Part shown: piece after piece, positions 26,854 through 34,928 of the stretch
Position numbering within the stretch: the first letter of the stretch is position 1
Layout: each line of letters opens with the position of its first letter
From: Chthonomonadales bacterium
GTDB lineage: Bacteria; Armatimonadota; Chthonomonadetes; Chthonomonadales; CAJBBX01
Length of the DNA stretch: 35,059 bases
Direction: 5' to 3'
Assembly: GCA_027459625.1 (NCBI GenBank)
Contig: DAIDHP010000042.1
Span: 1-35,059 of the forward strand
Made by a program: the position numbers and the translations under genes
The notes under the pieces: generated by a model
What the model was told of the DNA's origin: nothing
The model's database searches: none
What the model saw: only the letters and a program-made list of their open reading frames with translations

Positions 26854-28185
26854 TCAATAACATTGTTTGCCTAATTTACAAGGAAAAGTGTGCTTATAGT
26901 AAATAGTTTTCGTAGGGCAGTCAGGTCCACCTAATGGACTCCAGCATTCACAGTTCCTATTGTGGTATTGGAATCCAGATCCCAGTACAATAGGCTCATC
27001 GCAGGGTAAGCATGTGCTATACGAAACAAGTTTTTTGGATGTGACGCAATCATCCAGAGCCTCCGACAAAGGATTGAATTTCTTCGAGATTTGATTGGTT
27101 TGCAACGTAAGGATTCCGAACGAGAAACAAAAATTCTGAATATTATTTGTCGCTCCCATATTATAAAGATCATACCCAACCCCATATGCATATCCCTTTG
27201 CATCGCACCATTTTCCTTTGACAGCACTTAAGAAACAGTAAGGTGCAGCTAAGATATCATTAAACGAAAAATTGAGAGCCCTTCCTACTAGTCCGTACAT
27301 AATATTGCCAACCTGATGTATCGGAAGACACTTGCCGCAAAGCGTGACCGTATGATGCCCGCAATTATGGGAATATTGTGGAATTTTTGGACAAAGATAA
27401 GTTGACTTATTACCCATTCTCTTGTAACCTTGGTTCATGCCAGCCCAGCCTAAATAATTCAAAATATAGTTGTCCAAGGAACAGGCTAATAAATTCATTC
27501 CTATGGTACATAGAGGAAGCAAATCAGATGTGTTTTTAATTTTGTTGTGAAACATCCTAGCCCACTTTATTTGTGTTCCGATTTCCTTTATAATCCATTT
27601 ATCCAAATTTGGACCGCAGTACATGCAAGAACTCAGTCCGGATGGATCCATGCGCTTTATCGACTGATTCCCCACGTAATGATAAGCACCCTTGTCCGCG
27701 CTTCGATATCCGATTGGATCCCGGCTCATCCACCTCCCCTGATCAACCCGCAAGACCCTTCGTCTAACGTACAGCCTCTCCGCCTCGTCCCGCCAGTACC
27801 CCACCTGGCCGCCGAACCTCAGCGAATTGATCGTGGATCCGGAAACCGCCATCTCCTCCCCGAACGCCTCGTAGAGATAGTCATCGGTGACATTACCATT
27901 TATCGACGCGAGAATGCGCGTGTTCGCCTGCTGGTCGAAGCCGTAGAAGCTTGACGTGGCTCCCCTTCGCTCCGAGGCAAGCCCTCCCCACACGCCCGGG
28001 AAGTCGGTGTAGTGCGCGTGGGTGACGAGGCCGGAGTCGGTTTCAATAAGCACGTTCTCGCCGTCGCGAACATAATACACGGTTCCCGATGAATTGACTT
28101 TTTCCTCCCGCATCCCGTCCGCCGAGTAGGAGTAGGTCTCGACCCCGCCCGGGGAGGAGACGCCCGTCAGTCTGTTCTTGCAATC
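26854..28185 (-). CDS. Orphan Rhs core end with Cys-rich tip (Rhs1), 5'-truncated
   Basis: The frame is open from 28185, just inside a TGA at 28186-28188, and reads DCKNRLTGVSSPGGVETYSY, then from ATG 28113 MREEKVNSSGTVYYVRDG. The core part (first 160 residues from that ATG) ends in GRWMSRDPIGY and MDPSGL, the standard Rhs repeat-associated core. The remaining 259 residues are the tip: about 19 Cys, an NCGHH pair, and a central VGNIMYGLVGRALNFSF with GYAYGVGYDLYN. That pattern resembles, from memory, the polymorphic toxin type 44 family. The core is GC-rich and the tip AT-rich, the classic Rhs pattern. The YD-repeat shell, N-terminal delivery part and start site are missing, so it is probably a silent, displaced tip cassette. 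The membrane protein gene downstream is the candidate immunity partner. Confidence 0.75.
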   Translation of the reverse strand, partial: DCKNRLTGVSSPGGVETYSYSADGMREEKVNSSGTVYYVRDGENVLIETDSGLVTHAHYTDFPGVWGGLASERRGATSSFYGFDQQANTRILASINGNVTDDYLYEAFGEEMAVSGSTINSLRFGGQVGYWRDEAERLYVRRRVLRVDQGRWMSRDPIGYRSADKGAYHYVGNQSIKRMDPSGLSSCMYCGPNLDKWIIKEIGTQIKWARMFHNKIKNTSDLLPLCTIGMNLLACSLDNYILNYLGWAGMNQGYKRMGNKSTYLCPKIPQYSHNCGHHTVTLCGKCLPIHQVGNIMYGLVGRALNFSFNDILAAPYCFLSAVKGKWCDAKGYAYGVGYDLYNMGATNNIQNFCFSFGILTLQTNQISKKFNPLSEALDDCVTSKKLVSYSTCLPCDEPIVLGSGFQYHNRNCECWSPLGGPDCPTKTIYYKHTFPCKLGKQCY

Positions 28186-28308
28186 TCAATTTCAAGCGGC
28201 TACCTCTTGTGCCTTTAAATTCGGATGTCCTAACCTCTTTTCAAAGCTATCGGTTATTTTAAAACATTTTCAACCGCGAAGGATTTTCCCATTTTGTCTA
28301 CATCGGTA

Positions 28309-28926
28309 TTACCATCCTAGTTTATTCCATGCCTCGCAGCGAACGAACTTAACATGTCCATCAAGGAAAGCGAAATTCAGATCGCCTGGATGTCGTTTTT
28401 CAGGAGTTATAATATCCTTGTTGCCATACGCATCGGGACCGGTGGCGTCACATTCGAACAGCATAACGATATCTTGCCAGTTATCTCTCTTGTAAAGCAA
28501 CCCCTTCCCCAAGGAGATATTCAAGGCGTACGTATATGGCGATGAGGATGCAGGACAACGTATGACGCCAATTTTCTTTTCGGAACCAAGAAAAGCTCGC
28601 CCTTCCGTATACCATTGATTGGCGGGTGGAAAAGTATCATCCCAGTCATCTGCGTAGTCAAGAAGCGCACGACTCAAAATCCTCATGTTCTCATTGCATG
28701 TCACATTCTGGCGAACGACGAATGCGGAGAGGAAAGGTGCGTAAAATACGCTGCAAAGTCCCACGAAAGCAATAAGGAACAGAAATATTTTCACCCATTT
28801 GACGACCTTACGAAATATGGAAGATCCAATTCGTTTGTATGTCACTTGTAATAGCACAGCGGGAACAAACAACGTAATCAACCATATCATATCTCTATCA
28901 ATTCGTAAGGCTATCAAATAATTCAT
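28309..28926 (-). CDS. H-X9-DG / DUF1559-like prepilin-type membrane protein
   Basis: A 205-aa protein with two N-terminal hydrophobic segments (IWLITLFVPAVLLQV and FLFLIAFVGLCSVFYAPF), then an extracytoplasmic domain. The domain has NMRILSRALLDYADDWDDTFPPANQW and ends RHPGDLNFAFLDGHVKFV, an exact H-x9-DG motif. Such domains are abundant in Armatimonadota, Planctomycetes and relatives, usually on type II pseudopilins that begin with a prepilin cleavage site. Here the usual FTLIELLVV signal is absent and two TM segments replace it. ATG 28926 follows GGGAGGGA with an eight-base gap, a strong start. It lies just upstream of the truncated Rhs1 and may have come in with an insertion that cut it off. 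Confidence 0.8.
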   Translation of the reverse strand: MNYLIALRIDRDMIWLITLFVPAVLLQVTYKRIGSSIFRKVVKWVKIFLFLIAFVGLCSVFYAPFLSAFVVRQNVTCNENMRILSRALLDYADDWDDTFPPANQWYTEGRAFLGSEKKIGVIRCPASSSPYTYALNISLGKGLLYKRDNWQDIVMLFECDATGPDAYGNKDIITPEKRHPGDLNFAFLDGHVKFVRCEAWNKLGW

Positions 28927-29591
28927 CGTTAATCCCTCCCGATCTTTGTGTTGCCGCCATCACATGAAATGCAATTTCAGCTTCAGCTAAACCATACTCT
29001 ATTCGCATGGTTACGTTAATAACTGTTGAAAGATACGTTGGGCATCATCATAACTTTTCTGTTTCGCTACCTGTGTTTGCGGAACATTGCAATGAAAAAC
29101 AGCAATGCTGGAGAAGAAAGTGAACGTGGCTTACTCACAGTGCAATTTCTCCTCTCATCTCTTGTACTACGTTCGATTTTTAAAGGTAGGTTTTTAATCG
29201 CTCTTATTGATATTGCTCCTGCCATACAACATCTCAAACTCATCCACTGGCGTTATAAATACCATCACTTCACATGAGCGTCTTACCTTTTGAATCCGCT
29301 ACACTTTTACACTACATCAGATAAATAATACAGGCATACTTTCCATGTCAATTCAACACTCACACATTCGCTCACCTCGGCATTGACCATAAAAGACGTG
29401 TAATGTGACCGCTTTATCGCTCGAATTGCTCCGTGCAAAGATTACATGCAACCTTCCTATTTTAATCGTTGCCAATGCCTTGTCGATAAGATCAGTAACC
29501 GAAATTGAGAGGACAGCATGATGACATTATTCTTCTCATATTTGCAGATAACTTGCTAATTGAATCATTTTTCTTTTCAGACATATATTGA
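28927..29591. other. Non-coding region downstream of the Rhs2 tip
   Basis: No supported gene on either strand. A plus-strand frame at 29026-29277 has no Shine-Dalgarno and an unconvincing composition. An immunity gene would be expected here for Rhs2, since it lies downstream on the minus strand, but none is visible. Confidence 0.45.
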
Positions 29592-30700
29592 CTACATACT
29601 TGGATATTGCCAAACAGGGAAATATGGCGGTGGCGGATATTTGAAATAGCCATGACGTTGGCAACTAAGAAATGCGTTATCACGCCACTTCTTTAATAGT
29701 GCCTTTCCCGGCCCCGTAATGGAGCAACAAACGTTAATACCACATTGTATGCAACATAAACTTATTTGGAGAAATCCTGTCCCTCCTCCTGAAGTATAAC
29801 ATTGTTTATAGTATGGATTATATGTAGCACACTCACCGAGATGATAGTTCACAATTGTACATAGAGATATTTGTTCAATTATATTTCTTGAATCATCACA
29901 TAACTCCGAATCAAGATTGTCATAATAATCCTCCCAAAAAGTATAGATTGCACACACATTCTTATAGCAACTATATTTTGGATATTGGGGGCTTACCCCT
30001 TTCATTGTGGATGGACTATTACTACCACAAGATATTTGTAACTTATCATAGTGGGATATACCACCATTCTTCTGCAAGCCGAGTGGATCAATATAGAACG
30101 TTGGACGATTTTCAACATATTGATATGGATGAATCGCTTGATTGATCTGGTCCCCGCTCATCCACCTCCCCAAATCCGTCCTCAAATGCCTCGCCCTCAC
30201 GTACAGCCTCTCCGCCACGTCCCTCCAGTACCCGACCTGACCGCCGAACCGCAGCGGGTTCACCGTATTTCCTGAAACAGCAAGCTCCTCCCCGAACGCC
30301 TTGTAGAGATAGTCGTCCGTGACCGCCCCGGCGGGGGAGACCAGAATGCGCGTGTTGGCTTGCTGGTCGAACCCGTAAAAGCTGGAAACTCCGCCCCTTC
30401 TCTCGGATGCCAGCCCGCCCCACATCCCCGGGAAGTCGGTGTAGTGAGCCTGGGATATCAAATTCGCATCCGTTTCTATCAGCACGTTGTCGCCGTCCCT
30501 CACGTAATAAACGGTTCCGGAGGAGTTGACCTTTTCCTCTCTCATCCCGTCGGCCGAGTAGGAGAATGTCTCCATTCAGGACGGGGAGGTGACGCCAACA
30601 AGCCGGTTTTCGTAGTCCCATGAATATGTGGTCAGCGCGCCTCCTGCGTTCTCGGTCAGAATGTTGCCGTTCGCGTCGTAGGTCGATGTGGTCGGCACCG
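29592..30700 (-). pseudogene. Orphan Rhs core end with short Cys-rich tip (Rhs2), in-frame stop
   Basis: Translated from ATG 30575 it gives 327 aa: METFSYSADGMREEKVNSSG, a core nearly identical to Rhs1 (YYVRDGDNVLIETD, GFDQQANTRIL, LRFGGQVGYWRD), an altered junction GRWMSGDQINQ and DPLGL at about residues 163-167. A 160-residue tip follows with 13 Cys and no recognised family. Upstream of the ATG the Rhs frame continues (TYDANGNILTEN, TTYSWDYENRLVGVTSPS), but a TGA at 30576-30578 interrupts it where Rhs1 has a Gly codon. Homology fades near 30700, so the bulk of the Rhs gene is gone. The near-identical core with an unrelated tip is the signature of tip exchange. The ATG just after the stop has no good Shine-Dalgarno, so expression is doubtful. 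Confidence 0.75.
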
Positions 30701-30844
30701 GAGCAAAGCTCCACCCCAGGTATGGGGGGAGGGCTTTAAAGACAAGCTTCCATTCATCCTCGTCGTGTATAGAAATCCGCCTAGGTCATAGCCGCTCGAC
30801 CGATTGACAATCGGATTGCACACGAATTCTCATAGACCCGTTAT

Positions 30845-31441
30845 TTATAATTTGGGACCTATAAAAAGAGAAATAAGCCACGGAGTCGAAGGCTTATATT
30901 TTTTATCGTTGGGTGTAAGTCTATACGCATCTATAGAAATAGTCAAATGTTTTCCTAAAATAACGTAACCCGAGTATTCCCTGTGCACTGTCTTTCCCCT
31001 GTAAGGAGATAGACTTATTATTCTTTCTAGTTTATTTGTAAAATCAGCAAATTTATAATGTGTTTCAGGCCCTAAGCATGCTTTAATGTATGGTAAATTG
31101 GTTCCAAGTCGGTTCCAGAATACGCCATCGTAAAACTCCATTGCGAGTCTACCATCTTGAGAGGTTGAAAATTGTACGAAATATTCTCATGGCAAGGATT
31201 TTATCTCCGACAATTCACGAATGACTCCTCCTTCAGGAATTGGAATTGGAACCGGAAGCGATTTGCCATTGATTGCATGTATTACCTGAAGTTTATAGAT
31301 AGCCCCTTTAATCTTGATTGAGCTAGCATTTTGTGTTCTTGTATGTGCGATATCCATGACAATTACAAAAACGTAGATTATAGCAAATACCGATATAGTC
31401 AATCTCACATGTGATGATATTATAGTTCCAATGTTTTTCAT
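30845..31441 (-). pseudogene. Small TM-anchored protein interrupted by an in-frame TGA
   Basis: ATG 31441, preceded by AAAGGA with eight-base spacing, starts MKNIGTIISSHVRLTISVFAI, an N-terminal membrane anchor (about residues 14-32). A polar domain follows to KSLP and TGA (31187-31189). The same frame then continues without a break, EYFVQFSTSQDGRLAMEFYD, to 30845; it includes LGKHLTISIDAY and LISLFIGPKL. Read through, the product is 198 aa and looks like one exported domain on an anchor; stopped, it is 84 aa. No family is recognised. It lies between the Rhs2 remnant and the secreted protein gene. It may be a decayed immunity or accessory gene of the Rhs region. Confidence 0.55.
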
Positions 31442-31578
31442 TTGAATGATCCTTTCTAAAACGACCTATTGTCGAAAGATAATTGGTTCTTCGCTGTTTC
31501 CTGTGGGTGATGAATGGATGAGTAAGCGGTGACATGGAATAAGACGTCGTTTATTATGGTTCCGCTCCATATTCCCAT

Positions 31579-31645
31579 CGGGATGAATCCCGAGGTACGA
31601 TATCCCAAATGGCTTGAAAGCCATCCGCCAACCCCGAAGGGGTTG
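31579..31645. repeat. Cluster of three short hairpins, REP-like element
   Basis: Three perfect stem-loops follow one another: CGGGAT-GA-ATCCCG (31579-31592), ATGGCT-TGAA-AGCCAT (31609-31624) and CAACCCC-GAA-GGGGTTG (31629-31645). The CCCCGAAGGGG hairpin next to a GGGATGAATCCC hairpin is a layout I associate with dispersed intergenic repeats in Planctomycetes-like and Armatimonadota-like genomes. The surrounding gap, 31442-31961, holds no supported gene; a minus-strand frame across it (31466-31777) only translates the hairpins. Confidence 0.55.
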
Positions 31646-31961
31646 AATATTAACAGTTCGGTTCGCCCGCAACACATCCTCCTTCAGGCTTTGCAAGCGT
31701 ATCGGCACACTCCATTGGACATCTTTATCGGGATGGAATGAGTTCAATGCAGAGATACCCGCCTGTCGTATAACCACACAAAACAGCGAGGAACCTAGTT
31801 TCTTCTAAAATGACGCTGGCGCAATAACCTCTTCGATCCCTGCTCGCTAAGTTTCTCGTCTTACTTCAATCCATTTCCTTTCATCATTTAACTCCCTGAT
31901 ATCTACACCAATTTGTACCGAGAGGCTGTTTCGCTTATGTTAACGCAGAGGAACAAATACT

Positions 31962-32678
31962 TTACCTCCAATGCTTGAACGTCAATGGCTCCAGACGTTT
32001 GACGTAGGGGCAGTGACGAACCAGCACGTATCGAAACCGCGCCTGTGACCACTTCCACACTTTGGCGGTCATTTCACTCAGTCCGATCTTGGCATTCGTC
32101 ATAGGGGGATACCAATTAAGTGTAATTATCTCCTCGTCGGAATAGGCCGGGTAGGCGTCCTTGTCCAAATCCACGAATTCCGGCATATACTGAAAACCGG
32201 TTCGCATGCTTCCTGCGTCAAACACGATCGAAAATTTGCCGCTGTATTGCCTCCCTATAATCACCCACTCAGTATTCGGTTGTGCTTCTCCGGAAGCTGT
32301 AATAAGCATGGCTCCCAATCGGGGGAGTTTTCCGTCAGCTGTGCTCTCGGCGGGTTCAATCCAAGGCATTATCCCGTTGACCCAAGTTTCAGGTCTGTTG
32401 AAACGATATAGAATTCGACCGGAAGTCCAACTCCTAAATTCCACGATATCTCCTTTCACAGGATTAGTTGAATACCATTCCACGTAGAATTCGGAATGTT
32501 CACCATTAGGGGGAAACCATTCAAAATAATGGTATTTCAAGGATGATATAGCAAATTTAGAGGGACCATGATGGAGGCCCTTATCGGGTGATTTGTGTCC
32601 ATGCGGGGCGCCAAGCGACAGCAGTGTCAATGCGCTGAAAACGATAACGAGGGACGCAACAGCATTCTTGATGAACAT
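31962..32678 (-). CDS. Secreted protein of unknown function, candidate immunity or companion of the HELGH-Rhs protein
   Basis: A 238-aa product with a signal peptide (KNAVASLVIVFSALTLLSLGA, cleavage near 23), hence periplasmic or extracellular. The mature part begins His-rich (HGHKSPDKGLHHG). It carries two copies of a Trp/Tyr-rich strand pattern (FEWFPPNGEHSEFYVEWY and ITLNWYPPMTNAK). Its C-terminal half has EFVDLDKDAYPAYSDEEII and KVWKWSQARFRYV, reminiscent of VCBS/FG-GAP-like 'DLDGDG' repeats. No named family. GGGAGG precedes ATG 32678. It starts 19 bases after the stop of the metallopeptidase-Rhs gene, so the two are translated as a pair. An exported immunity protein would suit a toxin acting outside the cytoplasm, but that is inference. 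Confidence 0.65.
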   Translation of the reverse strand: MFIKNAVASLVIVFSALTLLSLGAPHGHKSPDKGLHHGPSKFAISSLKYHYFEWFPPNGEHSEFYVEWYSTNPVKGDIVEFRSWTSGRILYRFNRPETWVNGIMPWIEPAESTADGKLPRLGAMLITASGEAQPNTEWVIIGRQYSGKFSIVFDAGSMRTGFQYMPEFVDLDKDAYPAYSDEEIITLNWYPPMTNAKIGLSEMTAKVWKWSQARFRYVLVRHCPYVKRLEPLTFKHWR

Positions 32679-32697
32679 TTCCCCCTCCCTTTCATAT

Positions 32698-34569
32698 TCA
32701 TTTAGCGTATCGCAGGCAATGATCGCATGTCTGTTCGTCTTTGTGCTTTTTCCAATCCGTGCTCAAACATTTTTCGCATTTCCTCATCTTTGAAATATCA
32801 TACTCTGGCGATCCATAGCGTTTCAATCCTATACATTGTAATCCGATATAGGCAGCCTTCGCCCCTTGGCACCAATCCTTGCCCTGAACCCCTTTTTGCT
32901 TATCACCTTTACAGCAAGCACCGCGATTGCATCCGCAATTGATCAACGTCTTTAGGAGTCCGGGTTGTCCACTCGGTAGGGTGCACATAAGTTGCCCTAT
33001 TCCTCCATGGTTATCTCCCCCGCAGCCTTGATCCATCATATCGCACTCAATATGAAAGACGCAAAGCATCATCTCTTTACTAACCTGATGTTGATTAGGA
33101 GCCGCCTTGCACCCACACCCATGCCCTTTGCAATTATACTTTCCCGTATTTTCCAGGCATGAATAAACATCCTTGCAACTATGTTTATGACTCGGGGGGG
33201 AAGGTTTTTTGTGAACGCGTGAGATCGGTGCTCTTCCTGACGGGCTAGCATATTTAACCGGATTGTCATACGCATACCTGTATGGCGATTCGGTGCCGGT
33301 TTGTTCCGCCAGGCGCTCCCTGCTCAGCCACAGTCCGATCCCGGGCATGTAGCTTCTTCCAAAGTGACGCTGTCGGTGTGAGCCGATCCGTCGGGGAATG
33401 GACGGTTGATCAAGCCTCATGACGGAGCGCCGTAATGCCGTGGGCTCCGTCCAACGATAGGAGGCGTCGAGAAACTGTATCTGTGCACTTCCGTTGGGAG
33501 CGCCGAATATTCGCCATCGCACATTCGCGCCGATATCGTGCTTCGCCATTGCCTTTCCAATCTCCAGCTTCTCTCGTACGGAACAGCCTGGAAAGAACTT
33601 GGGAAATTTATCCTGATAACATTCGGTCGGGATAACTTCCTCCAAATCCCTCGTTATATCGAATGAATCGCCGATTGCGCGGAATGATAAGATTGCGCAC
33701 TCATTTATGACTTCCTTTATCGAACCGCCGTCGTCAACCCCGTGTTGACTAACACTGTTTACGAATTCTTCGGCCAAGAGGCATATTTCAGGTATGCCTT
33801 GCTTCAACGTGGCAATAGCGACATTAAAATCCCGTAATGATGTTTCTGAAAGCCGATTTTGATCCAGAATCGCGGCGGCTATGATTGGAGCCAAACACGC
33901 CGCCTCTCGCTTTGAAGGGGGCTGATAACCGGCGTTTACCGCTTGAGCCATGGAATGGATCGTCTCAAATTGCTGGTCGTCGATGATCGTCATATCGAAT
34001 CCGCGCCCCGCAATAACATCGTTGACCTTCCGATCTAAAACAAACGATTGAATATACTGGAACTGGCGAACTCTGCTCGTATCGGACAGGTCGCGCATCA
34101 TACGGTAGTCTTCGCAATTTTCAATCAGATCAATCCACACATGCCCCAGTTCGTGTGCAAAGATGGTTTCATGAAGATGAACTGCGTCAAAGAAAAACAA
34201 TATCCTATTGGGGTCGGACCAGGCGTCCACGCTATGCCCGTCCGGATGGGATTGGTTAGGATGGAGATGCGGCATCGTATCGAGAGGGATAAGATGTTTG
34301 CTGGTGCTACGATCAACCTGGATGAAAAAGTCATTCAGTCGCGGTGACATATTTTGGGGAATAATAACCGGAAGAAGATCACGTGGGTCGTGGGAAATGA
34401 CATTTCCATAATCACGAGCCATGGATGAAAGAGTGGGTGCAAAAAAGTGACCGTATACGATCCATTCCATACCGTACTTGTTAATCATTTTTGACCCGAT
34501 CGATGGTAGTTTATTCTCCAAAGCGATTGTATTATATTTCTCTCGGATTGCGGATAGTTCTTTACACAT
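32698..34569 (-). CDS. HELGH metallopeptidase-like domain fused to an Rhs core end and a Cys-rich tail
   Basis: A 623-aa protein in three parts. Residues 1 to about 330 form an alpha-rich domain with HETIFAHELGHVWIDLIENC; H139-E140-x-x-H143 is a zincin motif, and Glu or Asp at 153-154 could be the third ligand. Residues about 340-395 form a linker with WRIFGAPNG. Residues about 400-445 are an Rhs core end: FGRSYMPGIGLWLSRERLAE, YRYAYDNPVKYASPSGR. Residues 460-623 are a tail with 19 Cys, closing with a CxxC-x13-CxxC zinc-ribbon-like pair (598/601 and 615/618). No signal peptide is evident. Start ATG 34569, GGGAGG upstream. Its core end differs from Rhs1 and Rhs2. The peptidase could be a processing domain or a second effector. 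The secreted protein gene lies 19 bases downstream. No known family with this whole architecture comes to mind. Confidence 0.7.
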   Translation of the reverse strand: MCKELSAIREKYNTIALENKLPSIGSKMINKYGMEWIVYGHFFAPTLSSMARDYGNVISHDPRDLLPVIIPQNMSPRLNDFFIQVDRSTSKHLIPLDTMPHLHPNQSHPDGHSVDAWSDPNRILFFFDAVHLHETIFAHELGHVWIDLIENCEDYRMMRDLSDTSRVRQFQYIQSFVLDRKVNDVIAGRGFDMTIIDDQQFETIHSMAQAVNAGYQPPSKREAACLAPIIAAAILDQNRLSETSLRDFNVAIATLKQGIPEICLLAEEFVNSVSQHGVDDGGSIKEVINECAILSFRAIGDSFDITRDLEEVIPTECYQDKFPKFFPGCSVREKLEIGKAMAKHDIGANVRWRIFGAPNGSAQIQFLDASYRWTEPTALRRSVMRLDQPSIPRRIGSHRQRHFGRSYMPGIGLWLSRERLAEQTGTESPYRYAYDNPVKYASPSGRAPISRVHKKPSPPSHKHSCKDVYSCLENTGKYNCKGHGCGCKAAPNQHQVSKEMMLCVFHIECDMMDQGCGGDNHGGIGQLMCTLPSGQPGLLKTLINCGCNRGACCKGDKQKGVQGKDWCQGAKAAYIGLQCIGLKRYGSPEYDISKMRKCEKCLSTDWKKHKDEQTCDHCLRYAK

Positions 34570-34928
34570 CCCTTTGATCCTCCCTTACAATGATTTCCAT
34601 TTACATAGACAGTTTCAGTACGGTTATTGCTCGTGATAGAGCTAATCGCTGCTGATTTTCGACATGCGAAGGAATATCCTTTCAGTTAGTTATTATGTAA
34701 CATTGTGCATCATGTCTCTCCGTATAAATTGTTGCGTATGAACACCAATCTGAAATCCAATACAATCGTGAGGATCCAATTATTCGGATGAATTGTTGGC
34801 TTTGATATTTCGTATCGCTGGTAAAAGCTTATCCATCCAATCCTCGGTTTACAAATCAAAGAGGGAATATACGCCTTGTGTAAGAAGATGTGCCTCGTTA
34901 AGGCGGATGCAATGGGTTTCAGAATCCG
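34570..34928. other. Intergenic region upstream of the HELGH-Rhs gene
   Basis: No gene supported. It should contain the minus-strand promoter for the HELGH-Rhs/secreted-protein pair; several AT-rich candidates exist (for example around 34685-34740), but none has a clear -35/-10 pair. Confidence 0.35.

Noticed and set aside
29026-29277. Plus-strand 83-codon frame as a gene
   Set aside because: No Shine-Dalgarno, no recognisable domain, and composition like the surrounding non-coding sequence.
30112-30714. Minus-strand 200-codon Arg/Gly-rich frame as a gene
   Set aside because: It is an out-of-frame reading of the GC-rich Rhs2 core, whose true frame gives clear Rhs motifs.
28174-31189. Genetic code change (TGA as sense)
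   Set aside because: TGA cleanly ends several intact conserved genes in the window, and Trp and Gly use their normal codons throughout.
31466-31777. Minus-strand 103-codon frame over the hairpin cluster
   Set aside because: The translation is simply the palindromic repeat read as protein. There is no start signal and no family resemblance.
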